A stretch of 64,000 nt of DNA from SIG607 sp045646245 (GCA_045646245.1 JAZRKJ010000083.1:15684-79683); one strand, 5' to 3'; shown: positions 50,322 to 59,764, counted from the first letter of the stretch. Numbers and translations are program-made. Notes: generated by a model not told the origin, from the sequence alone.

Positions 50322-51989
50322 ATGCTTAAATTTTTGCATATTGAAAATATTGCCGTAATTGAAAGGGCTGGAATTGAATTTTCATCAGGTCTTAACGTGC
50401 TTACGGGCGAAACCGGCGCGGGAAAGTCGATTATTATTGACTCTCTTCTTGCAGTACTTGGTCACCGTACTTCCAAAGAAATTATCCGTAACGGGTGTGA
50501 TAACGCTTTTGTAAGAGCGGTTTTTTCACTCCTTCCCGACGAGGCGGCTGAAATTTTCAGTGATTCCGGTATTACTGCAGATTGCGATGGTAACTACATT
50601 ATTGAAAGAAAGCTGAGTGTCAGCGGAGCAGGTTACGTTAAAGTAAACGGTGTTCCCGTAAACGCCACTTTTTTAAAAGAAGTATCACCGTTACTTGTTA
50701 ACATTCACGGTCAACACGATAACGAGTCTTTACTTAATTCGGATAATCACTACATTTTTGTGGATAAAATCGCCCAAAATGAAGAACTTCTTTTGAATTA
50801 TAAAGAAAAATTTAAAGAGTTTAACGATATCAGAAAGTCTCTTAAAAACTTAGAAATGAACGAAGACGAAAAGCTTCGTAAAATCGACCTTTTAAATTAT
50901 CAGATTAAAGAACTTACCTCTGCTGATCTTAAAGAAGGGGAAATGGAAGAGCTTAAATCCCGCTTAAGCGTTGCTAAAAGTGCTGAAAAAAGGATTAAAG
51001 ACTTAAATAACGTTAAACGTTTTATTTGTAATTTCGATGATGAAGGAGGCGCTTTGGAGCTTCTTAAAAACGCCGTACACAGCATATCTGTGCTGGGCGA
51101 CGATACGCTGAACCAAGAGCAGGAAAAACTCCTTGACGCGCTGGAAAATCTTAATTATTGCAGTGAAGCAATTGAAAAAAGAATAGAAGAACTTTCTTCC
51201 GACGACTACGACGTTGATAAAATAGGGGACAGGCTATCTTACTTAAAAACTCTTTCCTTAAAATACGGTAAAGACGAAAAGGAAATGCTGTCCTTTTTAG
51301 AAAATGCAACTAAAGAATTAAACGCCATAATGTTTAATGATGAGGAAATCGAACGTCTTGAAGAACAGCTTCTTTTAGCCCGTGATGCGCTTGTTTCTTC
51401 CGGAGAAAAACTCAGCAAATCACGTGAAATAGCGGGAAAACTGTTCGAAACACAAGTTAAAGATATACTCACTAAACTAAGCATGCCATCTGCCTTAATT
51501 TCGGTTGAACAAGTTCAGGGGAAATACGGCAAAAACGGTTGCGATGTTATTCAGTTTTTGTTTTCTGCCAATAAAGGTGAAAGCAAAAAGCCTCTTTCCA
51601 AAATTGCTTCGGGCGGCGAACTTTCAAGAATTATGCTTTCAATTAAAAGTGTTCTCGCTGAAAAGGACGAGGTTGACACATTGATTTTTGATGAAATCGA
51701 TTCGGGTATAAGCGGAAGAACTGCCGATATGGTAGCTAATCAGTTAAAGAAGGTTTCAAATAACCACCAGGTAATTTGCGTGACTCATTTAGCTCAGATT
51801 GCCGTTGCTGCAAATCACCATTTGCTTATAACAAAGGACGAAAAAGCCGGAAGAACTTATACCGACGTTTCCTTAATAACTGATGAACAGCGAGTAAAAG
51901 AAATCGCCCGTATTATGGGTGGAATTAACGTTAGCGAAACGGTACTTGCTTCGGCTGAAGAATTACTTAAAAATAAAAGCGACTGTTAA
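50322..51989 (+). CDS. recN: DNA repair protein RecN
   Basis: A 555-residue SMC-like ATPase acting in double-strand break repair. Walker A is GETGAGKSIIID (about residues 28-39), and a long coiled coil spans about 150-370. The signature SGGELSRIMLSIK is followed by Walker B LIFDEIDSGISG. It is the last gene of the nusB operon, ending in a strong hairpin. Confidence 0.96.
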   Translation: MLKFLHIENIAVIERAGIEFSSGLNVLTGETGAGKSIIIDSLLAVLGHRTSKEIIRNGCDNAFVRAVFSLLPDEAAEIFSDSGITADCDGNYIIERKLSVSGAGYVKVNGVPVNATFLKEVSPLLVNIHGQHDNESLLNSDNHYIFVDKIAQNEELLLNYKEKFKEFNDIRKSLKNLEMNEDEKLRKIDLLNYQIKELTSADLKEGEMEELKSRLSVAKSAEKRIKDLNNVKRFICNFDDEGGALELLKNAVHSISVLGDDTLNQEQEKLLDALENLNYCSEAIEKRIEELSSDDYDVDKIGDRLSYLKTLSLKYGKDEKEMLSFLENATKELNAIMFNDEEIERLEEQLLLARDALVSSGEKLSKSREIAGKLFETQVKDILTKLSMPSALISVEQVQGKYGKNGCDVIQFLFSANKGESKKPLSKIASGGELSRIMLSIKSVLAEKDEVDTLIFDEIDSGISGRTADMVANQLKKVSNNHQVICVTHLAQIAVAANHHLLITKDEKAGRTYTDVSLITDEQRVKEIARIMGGINVSETVLASAEELLKNKSDC

Positions 51990-52004
51990 ACAGTCGCTTT
52001 TATT
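51972..52004. terminator. Bidirectional terminator between recN and the zinc-ribbon gene
   Basis: A long perfect stem AATAAAAGCGACTGTT / AACAGTCGCTTTTATT containing the recN stop. The T tract is interrupted (TTTTATT). It lies between convergent genes. Confidence 0.8.
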
Positions 52005-52009
52005 GTGCT

Positions 52010-52423
52010 TTAGTCCACTCTTAAATCAATTAGGTTGGGGTCTAAGGGCTCAACAACAAAGTCGTTGGTCCAAAAGCCGGGTTTAATGTATACCTTTGCA
52101 TAAGCGTGGCGGAACTGCGGGGTTAAATTTACTTGTAAATCTTTACAGTTACGGCTCATTCCAACGGCGCAGTGAACGTTGTGTACGCCGTAAGGAAGTG
52201 GGATGCAAAGTGTTTCTTTGTTACCGATGTGACCGTAAGGAACCCCGTCTATGTATATACCAAAGCCACCGGCTACGCCGTAAGGAGAACCTTGACGGTA
52301 AAGGTAAATACATCCGTCGGGTGGGATATTAAGAGGACGGTTGCATTTTGGGCAAAGGGTGGTGTTTACGTGAATGTTGTTAACGTCGCCGCAATTGGGA
52401 CATTTTACTCTGAGTTTAGCCAT
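52010..52423 (-). CDS. Zinc-ribbon protein with a DUF2846-like beta domain
   Basis: A 137-residue protein. The N-terminus is a two-CxxC zinc ribbon (VKCPNCGDVNNI...TLCPKCNRPL). The rest is beta-rich and glycine/tyrosine-rich with FGIYIDGVPYGHIGNKE, a pattern seen in DUF2846-type domains, where a short carrier or surface beta-structure is displayed. Function is unknown. The ATG at 52423 is eight bases from AAGGAGG; an earlier ATG at 52429 is too close to it. It has its own consensus promoter. Confidence 0.7.
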   Translation of the reverse strand: MAKLRVKCPNCGDVNNIHVNTTLCPKCNRPLNIPPDGCIYLYRQGSPYGVAGGFGIYIDGVPYGHIGNKETLCIPLPYGVHNVHCAVGMSRNCKDLQVNLTPQFRHAYAKVYIKPGFWTNDFVVEPLDPNLIDLRVD

Positions 52424-52450
52424 TGTCATAACCTCCTTAAATATAGTAAT

Positions 52451-52479
52451 ATAATACTTAAAAAAATATATATTGTCAA
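52451..52479 (-). promoter_or_regulatory. Promoter of the zinc-ribbon gene
   Basis: On the minus strand a perfect TTGACA (52479-52474), a 17-base spacer and TATTAT (52456-52451). Confidence 0.78.
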
Positions 52480-52503
52480 TATGTTAATTTTGTGTGAATA
52501 CTA

Positions 52504-52532
52504 TTGAAATTAAAAATATCTTTTGATAAAAT
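52504..52532 (+). promoter_or_regulatory. Promoter of the ABC exporter operon
   Basis: TTGAAA (52504-52509), a 17-base spacer and TAAAAT (52527-52532) with a TG extended minus-10. Confidence 0.7.
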
Positions 52533-52565
52533 ATTATGGTAATTTTTTGTAAAGGATAATGTAAT

Positions 52566-54299
52566 ATGAAATATTGGCTTAAGTACGTCAAACCGTATAT
52601 CGCTTATTTTGTAACCGGACCCGTTTGTATGATTATTGAGGTTATCGGTGAAGTTCTTATGCCTTTTTTGCTTTCCCGCATTATAAATCTTGCTAAAGAC
52701 GGTACTTTAACCGTTGCGGGAAGTATTGGTATAGGTCTTGCTATGGTTGGTGTTGCTCTGGTTATGATGTTGGGGGGCGTTGGAGGTTCCTATTTCGGCG
52801 CTAAAGCGGCGGTTTATTTTGCAAGTGATATTCGCCGTGATGTTTATAAAAAAATCCAAAGCTTTTCCTTTTCTAATATTGATAAATTCTCAACCGGTTC
52901 TCTTGTAACCAGAACCACAAATGACGTTACACAGCTTCAAAACTTTGTTAATATGCTTTTACGTATGGCGCTCAGAAGCCCCGGTATGCTTATAGGCGCT
53001 CTTATTATGGCAATTTCTTTAAATCCAAGCCTTGCTACTGTTTTTGCAGTATCTATACCTTTAATGCTTATTGCAATTGCTTTACTTATTTCAATGGGCT
53101 TCCCTCGTTTTAAAATAATGCAAAGCAAAATAGACCAACTTAACAACACGGTTCAGGAAAACGTTTCCAACCAAAGGGTTGTTAAATCTTTTGTAAGAGA
53201 AGGTTACGAAAACTCTAAATTTGCAAAAGCAAACGCTTCGCTTAAAAAAGCGGGTATGTCGGCTATGAAAACGGTTATATTTATGCAGCCAATGAATACC
53301 TTGTTTATGAACCTTACAATTGTTGCGGTTGTTTGGTTCGGAAGTGAAATGGTGCTTGACGGAAGTATGCCCGTAGGCGACCTTTCGGCTTTTGTTACCT
53401 ACGTTACTCAAATTCTGTTTTCGTTAATGATGATAACAATGCTTTTAATATCTTCTTCACGTGCTTTTGCTTCGGCTAAACGTATTAAAGAGGTTCTGGA
53501 AGAAGAGGTTGACATAAATGATAACGGCGCTCACTATCCGGAAAAACGCATTGAAAACGGCGACGTTGAATTTAAAAACGTATCTTTCCGCTATTATAAG
53601 AACAGTACTGATAAAGTATTATCAAATATAAACCTGAAAATAAAAGGCGGAAGCACTGTCGGTATTATAGGTTCTACGGGTTGCGGTAAGACTACTCTGG
53701 TCTCTATGATACCCCGTCTTTATGACTGTGACGAAGGTGAAATACTTGTTGACGGAGTAAACGTTAAAGATTACAGTCTGTTAAACTTACGTGAAGACGT
53801 AGGTATGGTTTTACAAAAAAACGTGCTTTTTTCGGGTAGTATTGAAGATAACCTTCGTTGGGGCGATATGGAAGCTTCTGCTGAAGAAATTTGCACAGCG
53901 GCACAAAGTGCTCAGGCCGATAAATTTGTAAATAGTTTTAAGGATGGCTACAATACTTCTTTGGGTGAAGGCGGTTCTAACGTTTCCGGTGGTCAAAAAC
54001 AAAGGCTTTGTATTGCGAGAGCGTTGCTGAAAAAACCGAAAATACTAATACTTGACGACTCTACAAGCGCCGTTGACACAGCCACAGAAGCGCTTATAAG
54101 AAAGGCTTTTAAAGAAACTCTTTCGGGTACAACTAAAATTATTATTGCGCAAAGAATTACTTCGGTAATGGAAGCAGATATGATTGTGGTAATGAACGAA
54201 GGGGAAATTACCGGTATCGGTAACCATACCGACTTAATGGAACGCAACCTTGAGTACAAGGAAATTTACCAGTCGCAAATGCGTGGAAAGGAGTCGTGA
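52566..54299 (+). CDS. ABC exporter subunit 1 (heterodimeric, degenerate ATP site)
   Basis: A 577-residue half-transporter: six transmembrane helices (residues 15-310) followed by a nucleotide-binding domain. Walker A is GSTGCGKTTL and the signature VSGGQKQR. However, the Walker B base is LILDDSTSAVD (Asp replacing the catalytic Glu), and the H-loop reads IIAQRI (Gln replacing His). These are the marks of the non-hydrolysing site in asymmetric heterodimeric exporters such as BmrCD or TM287/288. It pairs with the next gene, six bases away. The exported compound (drug, lipid or peptide) is unknown. Confidence 0.92.
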   Translation: MKYWLKYVKPYIAYFVTGPVCMIIEVIGEVLMPFLLSRIINLAKDGTLTVAGSIGIGLAMVGVALVMMLGGVGGSYFGAKAAVYFASDIRRDVYKKIQSFSFSNIDKFSTGSLVTRTTNDVTQLQNFVNMLLRMALRSPGMLIGALIMAISLNPSLATVFAVSIPLMLIAIALLISMGFPRFKIMQSKIDQLNNTVQENVSNQRVVKSFVREGYENSKFAKANASLKKAGMSAMKTVIFMQPMNTLFMNLTIVAVVWFGSEMVLDGSMPVGDLSAFVTYVTQILFSLMMITMLLISSSRAFASAKRIKEVLEEEVDINDNGAHYPEKRIENGDVEFKNVSFRYYKNSTDKVLSNINLKIKGGSTVGIIGSTGCGKTTLVSMIPRLYDCDEGEILVDGVNVKDYSLLNLREDVGMVLQKNVLFSGSIEDNLRWGDMEASAEEICTAAQSAQADKFVNSFKDGYNTSLGEGGSNVSGGQKQRLCIARALLKKPKILILDDSTSAVDTATEALIRKAFKETLSGTTKIIIAQRITSVMEADMIVVMNEGEITGIGNHTDLMERNLEYKEIYQSQMRGKES

Positions 54300-54304
54300 G
54301 ATAA

Positions 54305-56227
54305 ATGGCTAGAAGTTTAGAAAAACTTAAAGAACAGTACACCTCTGTTTCTCACGGTACCTCTCTTCGTGGCGGCGGTCCTCACGGCCACAGAGGAGCA
54401 AAGGGTAAACCGAAAAATGTTGCCAAAACTATAGGGAGACTGCTTTCATACGTTGGTAAATATAAAATTCTTCTTGTGTTTGTGGCTATTGCTATGATTT
54501 TTTCCACAGTTACAAGCTTGATAGGCTCTTATATGTTGGCTCCCGTTATTAACAAAATTACTCTTGAAATTAACCCTAACGCTGATTACTCAATGAGTAA
54601 AATGGAAAGAATTGCTGATACGTTTATCACTAAAATTGCGGGTGAAAACGCAACGGTTACGCACTATATTATAATTGCTCTTGCTATTCTTCTGGCGGTT
54701 TATTTCATAGGTGTTATTGCAACCTATATTCAAACCCGATTAATGCTTACGGTTTCCCAAAATTCTGTAGAAAAAATCAGAAGTGATTTATTTGCTAAAA
54801 TGCAAACCTTACCCGTTTCGTATTTTGATTCTCACCCAACGGGTGAGGTTATGAGCCGCTTTACAAACGACGTTGATAATATTGACGTAATGCTTAATAA
54901 TTCGCTTGTGTCGGTGTTTTCCGGTTTTATAACGCTAATAGGTACTTTTGTCTTTATGGTTTCTACAAACTGGATTTTAACCCTTGTAACGGTGCTTTTT
55001 GTTCCGGTATTTGCAAAACTCGGCGGACTCATAGGAAAAAGCAGTTCAAAGTATTACGGCGGTCAGCAAGCGGCTTTGGGCGCTGTTAACGGATATATTG
55101 AAGAAACAGTTAACGGTCAAAAGGTTGTTAAGGTGTTTAACCATGAAAAAGACTGTGTTGATGAATTTTCACTTTTGAACGGAGAACTTCGTGAAAAGCA
55201 GTTTAAGGCACAGTTCTTCGGTGGTATCATGGGTCCGATTATGGGTAATACAAGTCAAGTTTCTTATGGCATAACGGTTGGCGTCGGTGGTATTCTTATG
55301 GCAACTACCGGCTTTACTCCGGGCGCACTTACTGTTTTTGCGGGCTATTCAAAACAGTTTGCTATGCCAATAAACAATATTTCAATGCAAATGTCCACCG
55401 TTTTTGCCGCTCTGGCGGGTGCTGAAAGAGTTTTCGCCATTATGGATATGCAGGGCGAAAGTGAAGGAAGCGGTAAAAATCTTACCACTCCCATAAAGGG
55501 TGAAGTTGTGCTAAATAACGTTTCTTTCGGATACGTTGCAGACAAGAAAGTTCTTCACGGCATTTCTCTTTATGCAAAGCCCGGACAGAAAATTGCGTTT
55601 GTTGGTTCTACCGGTGCGGGTAAAACTACCATTACAAATCTTCTTAACCGTTTTTACGATACAAACGAAGGAAGCATTACCATAGACGGAATAGACGTAA
55701 AAGATTATGATAAAGACTTTTTGCGTAATAATATTGCAATGGTGCTTCAGGATACTCATTTATTCACAGGAACAATTAGGGAAAATATTCGCTACGGCAG
55801 GTTAGATGCTACCGATGCGGAAGTAGAAGATGCGGCGAAAATTGCCAGCGCTCATTCCTTTATAATGCGTCTTGAAAATGGCTACGATACGGTTATAGAA
55901 GGGGATGGCGCTAATCTTTCCCAAGGTCAACGCCAGCTTTTAAATATCGCAAGAGCGGCACTGTCTAAGGCTCCAATTCTTGTTCTTGATGAAGCTACAA
56001 GTTCTGTTGACACACGAACCGAACGTCACATTGAACATGGTATGGACAGAATTATGAAAGACAGAACAACCTTTGTAATTGCGCACAGGCTTTCTACTGT
56101 CAGAAACGCAAATGCAATTATGGTTTTGGAGCAAGGGAAAATTATTGAACGCGGCGACCACGATGATTTACTGGCTCAAAAAGGAACTTATTATAAACTT
56201 TACACCGGCGCTATTGAACTTGACTGA
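54305..56227 (+). CDS. ABC exporter subunit 2 (heterodimeric, catalytic ATP site)
   Basis: A 640-residue half-transporter with a glycine/histidine-rich cytoplasmic lead (HGTSLRGGGPHGHRGAKGK), six transmembrane helices and an ATPase domain. Walker A is GSTGAGKTTI, Walker B LVLDEATSSVD with the catalytic Glu, and the H-loop IAHRLS is canonical; the signature is LSQGQ instead of LSGGQ. The degenerate signature here faces the degenerate Walker site of subunit 1, so exactly one composite site should be catalytically competent. An insertion between the first two helices (about residues 92-120) forms a larger outer loop. Confidence 0.93.
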   Translation: MARSLEKLKEQYTSVSHGTSLRGGGPHGHRGAKGKPKNVAKTIGRLLSYVGKYKILLVFVAIAMIFSTVTSLIGSYMLAPVINKITLEINPNADYSMSKMERIADTFITKIAGENATVTHYIIIALAILLAVYFIGVIATYIQTRLMLTVSQNSVEKIRSDLFAKMQTLPVSYFDSHPTGEVMSRFTNDVDNIDVMLNNSLVSVFSGFITLIGTFVFMVSTNWILTLVTVLFVPVFAKLGGLIGKSSSKYYGGQQAALGAVNGYIEETVNGQKVVKVFNHEKDCVDEFSLLNGELREKQFKAQFFGGIMGPIMGNTSQVSYGITVGVGGILMATTGFTPGALTVFAGYSKQFAMPINNISMQMSTVFAALAGAERVFAIMDMQGESEGSGKNLTTPIKGEVVLNNVSFGYVADKKVLHGISLYAKPGQKIAFVGSTGAGKTTITNLLNRFYDTNEGSITIDGIDVKDYDKDFLRNNIAMVLQDTHLFTGTIRENIRYGRLDATDAEVEDAAKIASAHSFIMRLENGYDTVIEGDGANLSQGQRQLLNIARAALSKAPILVLDEATSSVDTRTERHIEHGMDRIMKDRTTFVIAHRLSTVRNANAIMVLEQGKIIERGDHDDLLAQKGTYYKLYTGAIELD

Positions 56228-56247
56228 TTTTTAGGGGTGGATTTAAT

Positions 56248-56724
56248 TTGAATAGGGTAAAGCTTCGTGCCGTTCTGAAAATTATTTTTATTCTTTATGT
56301 TGCTATACTTTGCTATTTTTTGTTTTTTGCAGATTATTACGGAAGAAGTTTTCACCTTTTTGGTTCGGGGTATTTGAGCGAACTTGAAGCTTTTGTTTGT
56401 AACCATACAAATTTTCGCCCCTTTGCTACTGTTATTCTTTACGTAAAAGGCTTTATGGCAGGTAACGTTTCTCTATACGCTTTATCAGTTAACTTAATGG
56501 GGAATTTTGCGGCGTTTATGCCTTTTGGCTTTTTCTTACCGTATTTTTTCGGTTGCTTTAAAAAGATATATTGGTTTTTGCTTACAACGATTTCCACCGT
56601 CATAGTTGTTGAAATATTGCAACTGGTATTTATGACGGGAGTATGTGACATAGATGACCTTATTTTAAACGTTGCAGGTGCGTATATAATCTTTCTTTTC
56701 ACCAACAGAATACTTGTCAAATAA
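56248..56724 (+). CDS. VanZ-like membrane protein
   Basis: A 158-residue membrane protein with four hydrophobic segments and the VanZ-family core NLMGNFAAFMPFGFFLPYFF and EILQLVFMTGVCDIDDLILNVAGAYI. VanZ confers low-level teicoplanin resistance in enterococci, but family members are widespread without a defined role. The start is TTG at 56248, after AGGGGTGG. It follows the exporter by 20 bases, so it probably belongs to the same transcript. Confidence 0.85.
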   Translation: MNRVKLRAVLKIIFILYVAILCYFLFFADYYGRSFHLFGSGYLSELEAFVCNHTNFRPFATVILYVKGFMAGNVSLYALSVNLMGNFAAFMPFGFFLPYFFGCFKKIYWFLLTTISTVIVVEILQLVFMTGVCDIDDLILNVAGAYIIFLFTNRILVK

Positions 56725-56750
56725 AGGTGGGCTTAGGCTTGCCTTTATTT
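56719..56750 (+). terminator. Probable terminator after the VanZ-like gene
   Basis: Stem AAATAAAGG / CCTTTATTT with a partly self-pairing 14-base loop, ending in a T-rich tract. Confidence 0.6.
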
Positions 56751-56755
56751 TCTTG

Positions 56756-56784
56756 TTGAAAAAATTTTTTATCTGTGCTATTAT
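56756..56784 (+). promoter_or_regulatory. Promoter of the capD-like gene
   Basis: TTGAAA (56756-56761), a 17-base spacer and TATTAT (56779-56784), about 33 bases before the GTG start. Confidence 0.6.
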
Positions 56785-56816
56785 ATAATGGTAATGTTAC
56801 GTAAAGGGGTCTTTTT

Positions 56817-58703
56817 GTGAATGGATTAAAACAAGCTTTTCGTTTCATCACTTTGGCTGTAGTAGATGCGGTCATTGTGACTTTTTCGTTCTTATTTGCG
56901 CTTTATCTGCGTTTTGATTTTTCTCTAAAAAGCATTTTCAACAGTAATGATATTGCCAGAAACATTCTGGTTCTTCTCCCTGTTGTAGTCGTTATTTTTT
57001 TATTTGTTTTTTGGGCTTTTAGGCTGTACAGGACTATTTGGCATTATGCCGGCCTTCGGGAACTTGGACATATTGCTCTTGCTTCGTTTGTAGCATCTGC
57101 CTTCTGTTTTGCGGTATGTCTTATTTATTCGGCATACGTTCCTAACGGGATTGATACCGTTTTTCCGCGTTCGATTTTTGTTTCGGCGCCGTTTTTTGTT
57201 TCTGTCTTCATTATTGCGGAACGCTTTCTGTTACGTGAAGTTTTAAAATTCAGCCATAGATTAAAGAAGCAAACCAAAAGCGAAGTTAACGGTAACATTA
57301 TGATTATCGGCGCTGGCGACGGTGCTTCGCTTCTTTTAAACAATATGAAAGAAAGTGCTTATTACGGCGGCGCCAAGCCTATTTGCTTAATTGACGATGA
57401 CCCTAACAAAAAGGGACTTTTGGTTAATAATGTTAAGGTTATGGGTACAAGGCACGATATTATACGTCTTGCGAAAGAAAAGGAAATTGATTTAATTATC
57501 TTTTGTATTCCTTCCTGTCCCGCTGAAGAAAAGTCTAAGATTTTGAAAATTTGTCAAAGAACAGGTTGCAGGCTTAAAACACTGCCTTCGGTTTATCAAA
57601 TTGAATCTTCCAAAGATGTTACTGCCAAAAGTGTTCGTAACGTAGAAATCGAAGAACTTTTAGGTAGAGAACCAATTAAACTTGAAACAGAAAATGTAAA
57701 AGAGTATATTTCCGGAAAGACCGTTTTGGTAACCGGTGGCGGCGGTTCTATTGGTAGTGAGCTTTGCCGTCAAATTGCGGCTAACAAACCCGAAAAACTT
57801 GTTATTTTCGATATTTACGAGAATAATGCTTACGACATTCAAAACGAGCTTCTCCGCACTTATCCCGAATTAAACCTTGACGTTCGTATCGGTTCTGTTC
57901 GTGATACTAGAAGAATGGAGCAAATCTTTAGAGATTTTCGCCCAAATATAGTTTTTCATGCGGCTGCTCACAAACATGTTCCTTTGATGGAAGACAGCCC
58001 TAATGAAGCGATTAAAAATAACGTTTTCGGAACTCTTAAAACCGTTCGTGCCGCTGATAAGTACGGTACGGAGCGCTTTGTGCTTATTTCTACTGATAAA
58101 GCAGTTAATCCCACTAACATAATGGGCGCTTCCAAACGTATGTGTGAAATGGTTGTACAAGCTTATAATAAAAAGAGCAAAACCGAATACGTAGCCGTAC
58201 GTTTCGGCAACGTTCTCGGCAGTAACGGAAGTGTCGTTCCGCTCTTTAAAAAGCAAATTGCCGAAGGCGGTCCCGTTACTGTAACCGACCCCAGCATAAT
58301 TCGTTATTTTATGACCATTCCCGAAGCAGTATCCTTGGTGCTTAAAGCAGGCGGTAACGCTAAGGGCGGGGAAATATTTGTTCTTGATATGGGTGAACCG
58401 GTTAAAATTGTCGATCTTGCCGAAAACCTGATAAGTCTTTCCGGTTTTACCCCTTACGTTGATATTGATATTAAATTTACCGGACTTCGCCCCGGTGAAA
58501 AGAAATATGAAGAACTTCTTATGAGTGAAGAAGGCCTTACTCAAACCGAAAATAAGCTTATTTATATCGGTAAGCCTATTGATTTTGATGAAGACGCATT
58601 CCTTAACAGTCTGGATGCCCACAAAGAGCATATATATGACGAAGGGGAAGATATTCGTGATTGGGTTAAGAAATACGTACCCACTTATCACAAACCTGAA
58701 TAG
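56817..58703 (+). CDS. Membrane nucleotide-sugar 4,6-dehydratase, CapD/PglF/FlaA1-like
   Basis: A 628-residue protein with four N-terminal transmembrane helices (to about residue 140), a CoA-binding-3/Rossmann region (about 160-290) and a C-terminal extended SDR dehydratase. In the latter, GGGGSIGSELCRQ binds NAD(P) and STDKAVNPTNIMGASKR is the active-site region. In the YxxxK position it has MGASK (Met for Tyr), as expected in PglF-type 4,6-dehydratases. It converts UDP-GlcNAc to a 4-keto-6-deoxy sugar for polysaccharide or glycoprotein synthesis. The start is GTG after AAAGGGG. No glycosyltransferases adjoin; it is transcribed alone. Confidence 0.9.
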   Translation: MNGLKQAFRFITLAVVDAVIVTFSFLFALYLRFDFSLKSIFNSNDIARNILVLLPVVVVIFLFVFWAFRLYRTIWHYAGLRELGHIALASFVASAFCFAVCLIYSAYVPNGIDTVFPRSIFVSAPFFVSVFIIAERFLLREVLKFSHRLKKQTKSEVNGNIMIIGAGDGASLLLNNMKESAYYGGAKPICLIDDDPNKKGLLVNNVKVMGTRHDIIRLAKEKEIDLIIFCIPSCPAEEKSKILKICQRTGCRLKTLPSVYQIESSKDVTAKSVRNVEIEELLGREPIKLETENVKEYISGKTVLVTGGGGSIGSELCRQIAANKPEKLVIFDIYENNAYDIQNELLRTYPELNLDVRIGSVRDTRRMEQIFRDFRPNIVFHAAAHKHVPLMEDSPNEAIKNNVFGTLKTVRAADKYGTERFVLISTDKAVNPTNIMGASKRMCEMVVQAYNKKSKTEYVAVRFGNVLGSNGSVVPLFKKQIAEGGPVTVTDPSIIRYFMTIPEAVSLVLKAGGNAKGGEIFVLDMGEPVKIVDLAENLISLSGFTPYVDIDIKFTGLRPGEKKYEELLMSEEGLTQTENKLIYIGKPIDFDEDAFLNSLDAHKEHIYDEGEDIRDWVKKYVPTYHKPE

Positions 58704-58707
58704 AAAT

Positions 58708-58738
58708 AAAAATACCCGGATAATTTCCGGGTATTTTT
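58708..58738. terminator. Rho-independent terminator after the capD-like gene
   Basis: Stem AAAAATACCCGGA / TCCGGGTATTTTT with a short loop and flanking T/A tracts, so it can also serve the convergent degV gene, 120 bases away. Confidence 0.9.
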
Positions 58739-58858
58739 GTATATTAAAGGAGCTGTTGTCGGTGATTCTGTGGATAACGAATCATTACCGCCGACTTTAA
58801 ACGGATATCCTTTTGCGCTCCTGCTTTTATTATATGCAAAAGCACAGAAAGTGATAAA

Positions 58859-59719
58859 TTACTCTACCTTGCTTTTTCTTATAAAGAGAACGCCTAAAGT
58901 ATTTTTACCGCAATGTGAAGAAACAGTAGAGCCTGCGCGTGTGAAGAAAATTTCTTTAAACGGTGCTAAAGATTTAACAAGCTCAACACATTCATCACAT
59001 ATTTCTTGGTCACAACCTGCATGAGTAACGAAAACTCTGTCCAATTCAATGTCGGAAGCATCGCCAATCATATCTTTAATATATTCTTTAAGAACTTTGC
59101 CAAACTTTCCGCGGTACTTCTTAATAGCGCCCATTTTACCGTTGCGAACGGCAATGCAGGGTTTAAGATTTAAAAGGTTTGCGCCAAATGCTTCAAGGGA
59201 ACTGCAACGGCCACCTTTGTGGAGGAATTCAAGGTTGTCAATAACAAAAGAAGCATCTATTCTTGTGGCGATTTCCTCACATTTTTCAGCAATTTCTTTT
59301 GCTTCAAGTCCCTGATTCGCAAGTTCAGCAGCGCTTATAACAAGAAGGCCGCCGCCTGTGGATAAGTTTTTGGTATCAACTACGTAAACGTCGTCGAATT
59401 CCATAGCAGCAAGACGACAATTGTTGAAGGTGGAAGACATTTCGGAACTAATGGAAAAGTGAACTATAGAATATCCTTGGTCAACATAAGGTTTGAAAAA
59501 GTCCATACATTCTTCTACGTTAACGGCGGAAGTTTTGGGGAGTTCACTTGTTTTAGCGTAATGCTCATAAATTAAATCCGGTGAGATATCAATACCGTCT
59601 CTGTGGAGTTTGCCGCCGAGAGTGATACCTAAAGGTAATATTTGCACGTTGTAGCGCTCAATGAGTTCCGGACTTAAGTCGGTAGTACTGTCGCTTGTAA
59701 TAATAACTTTTTTAGACAT
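58859..59719 (-). CDS. DegV family fatty-acid-binding protein (FakB-like)
   Basis: A 286-residue protein with the DegV/EDD fold: KVIITSDSTTDLSPELIERY at the start, the TSAVNVEECMDFF region and SEMSSTFNNCRLAA lining the lipid pocket, and the C-terminal THAGCDQE. FakB-type proteins carry a fatty acid for phosphorylation by FakA. The ATG is preceded by TAGGAGAA. It is transcribed alone from a consensus promoter. The lipid specificity is not readable. Confidence 0.92.
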   Translation of the reverse strand: MSKKVIITSDSTTDLSPELIERYNVQILPLGITLGGKLHRDGIDISPDLIYEHYAKTSELPKTSAVNVEECMDFFKPYVDQGYSIVHFSISSEMSSTFNNCRLAAMEFDDVYVVDTKNLSTGGGLLVISAAELANQGLEAKEIAEKCEEIATRIDASFVIDNLEFLHKGGRCSSLEAFGANLLNLKPCIAVRNGKMGAIKKYRGKFGKVLKEYIKDMIGDASDIELDRVFVTHAGCDQEICDECVELVKSLAPFKEIFFTRAGSTVSSHCGKNTLGVLFIRKSKVE

Positions 59720-59764
59720 GATAAATTCTCCTAAATGATTTGGATTTGAATTTTAACCTTTAAA

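Noticed and set aside
52096..52507. Plus-strand frames of 78 and 111 codons
   Set aside because: They are antisense to the zinc-ribbon gene, which has a consensus promoter, a good ribosome-binding site and two CxxC motifs.
57870..58691. A 273-codon open frame on the minus strand
   Set aside because: Antisense to the capD-like dehydratase; no start signal and no recognisable motif.
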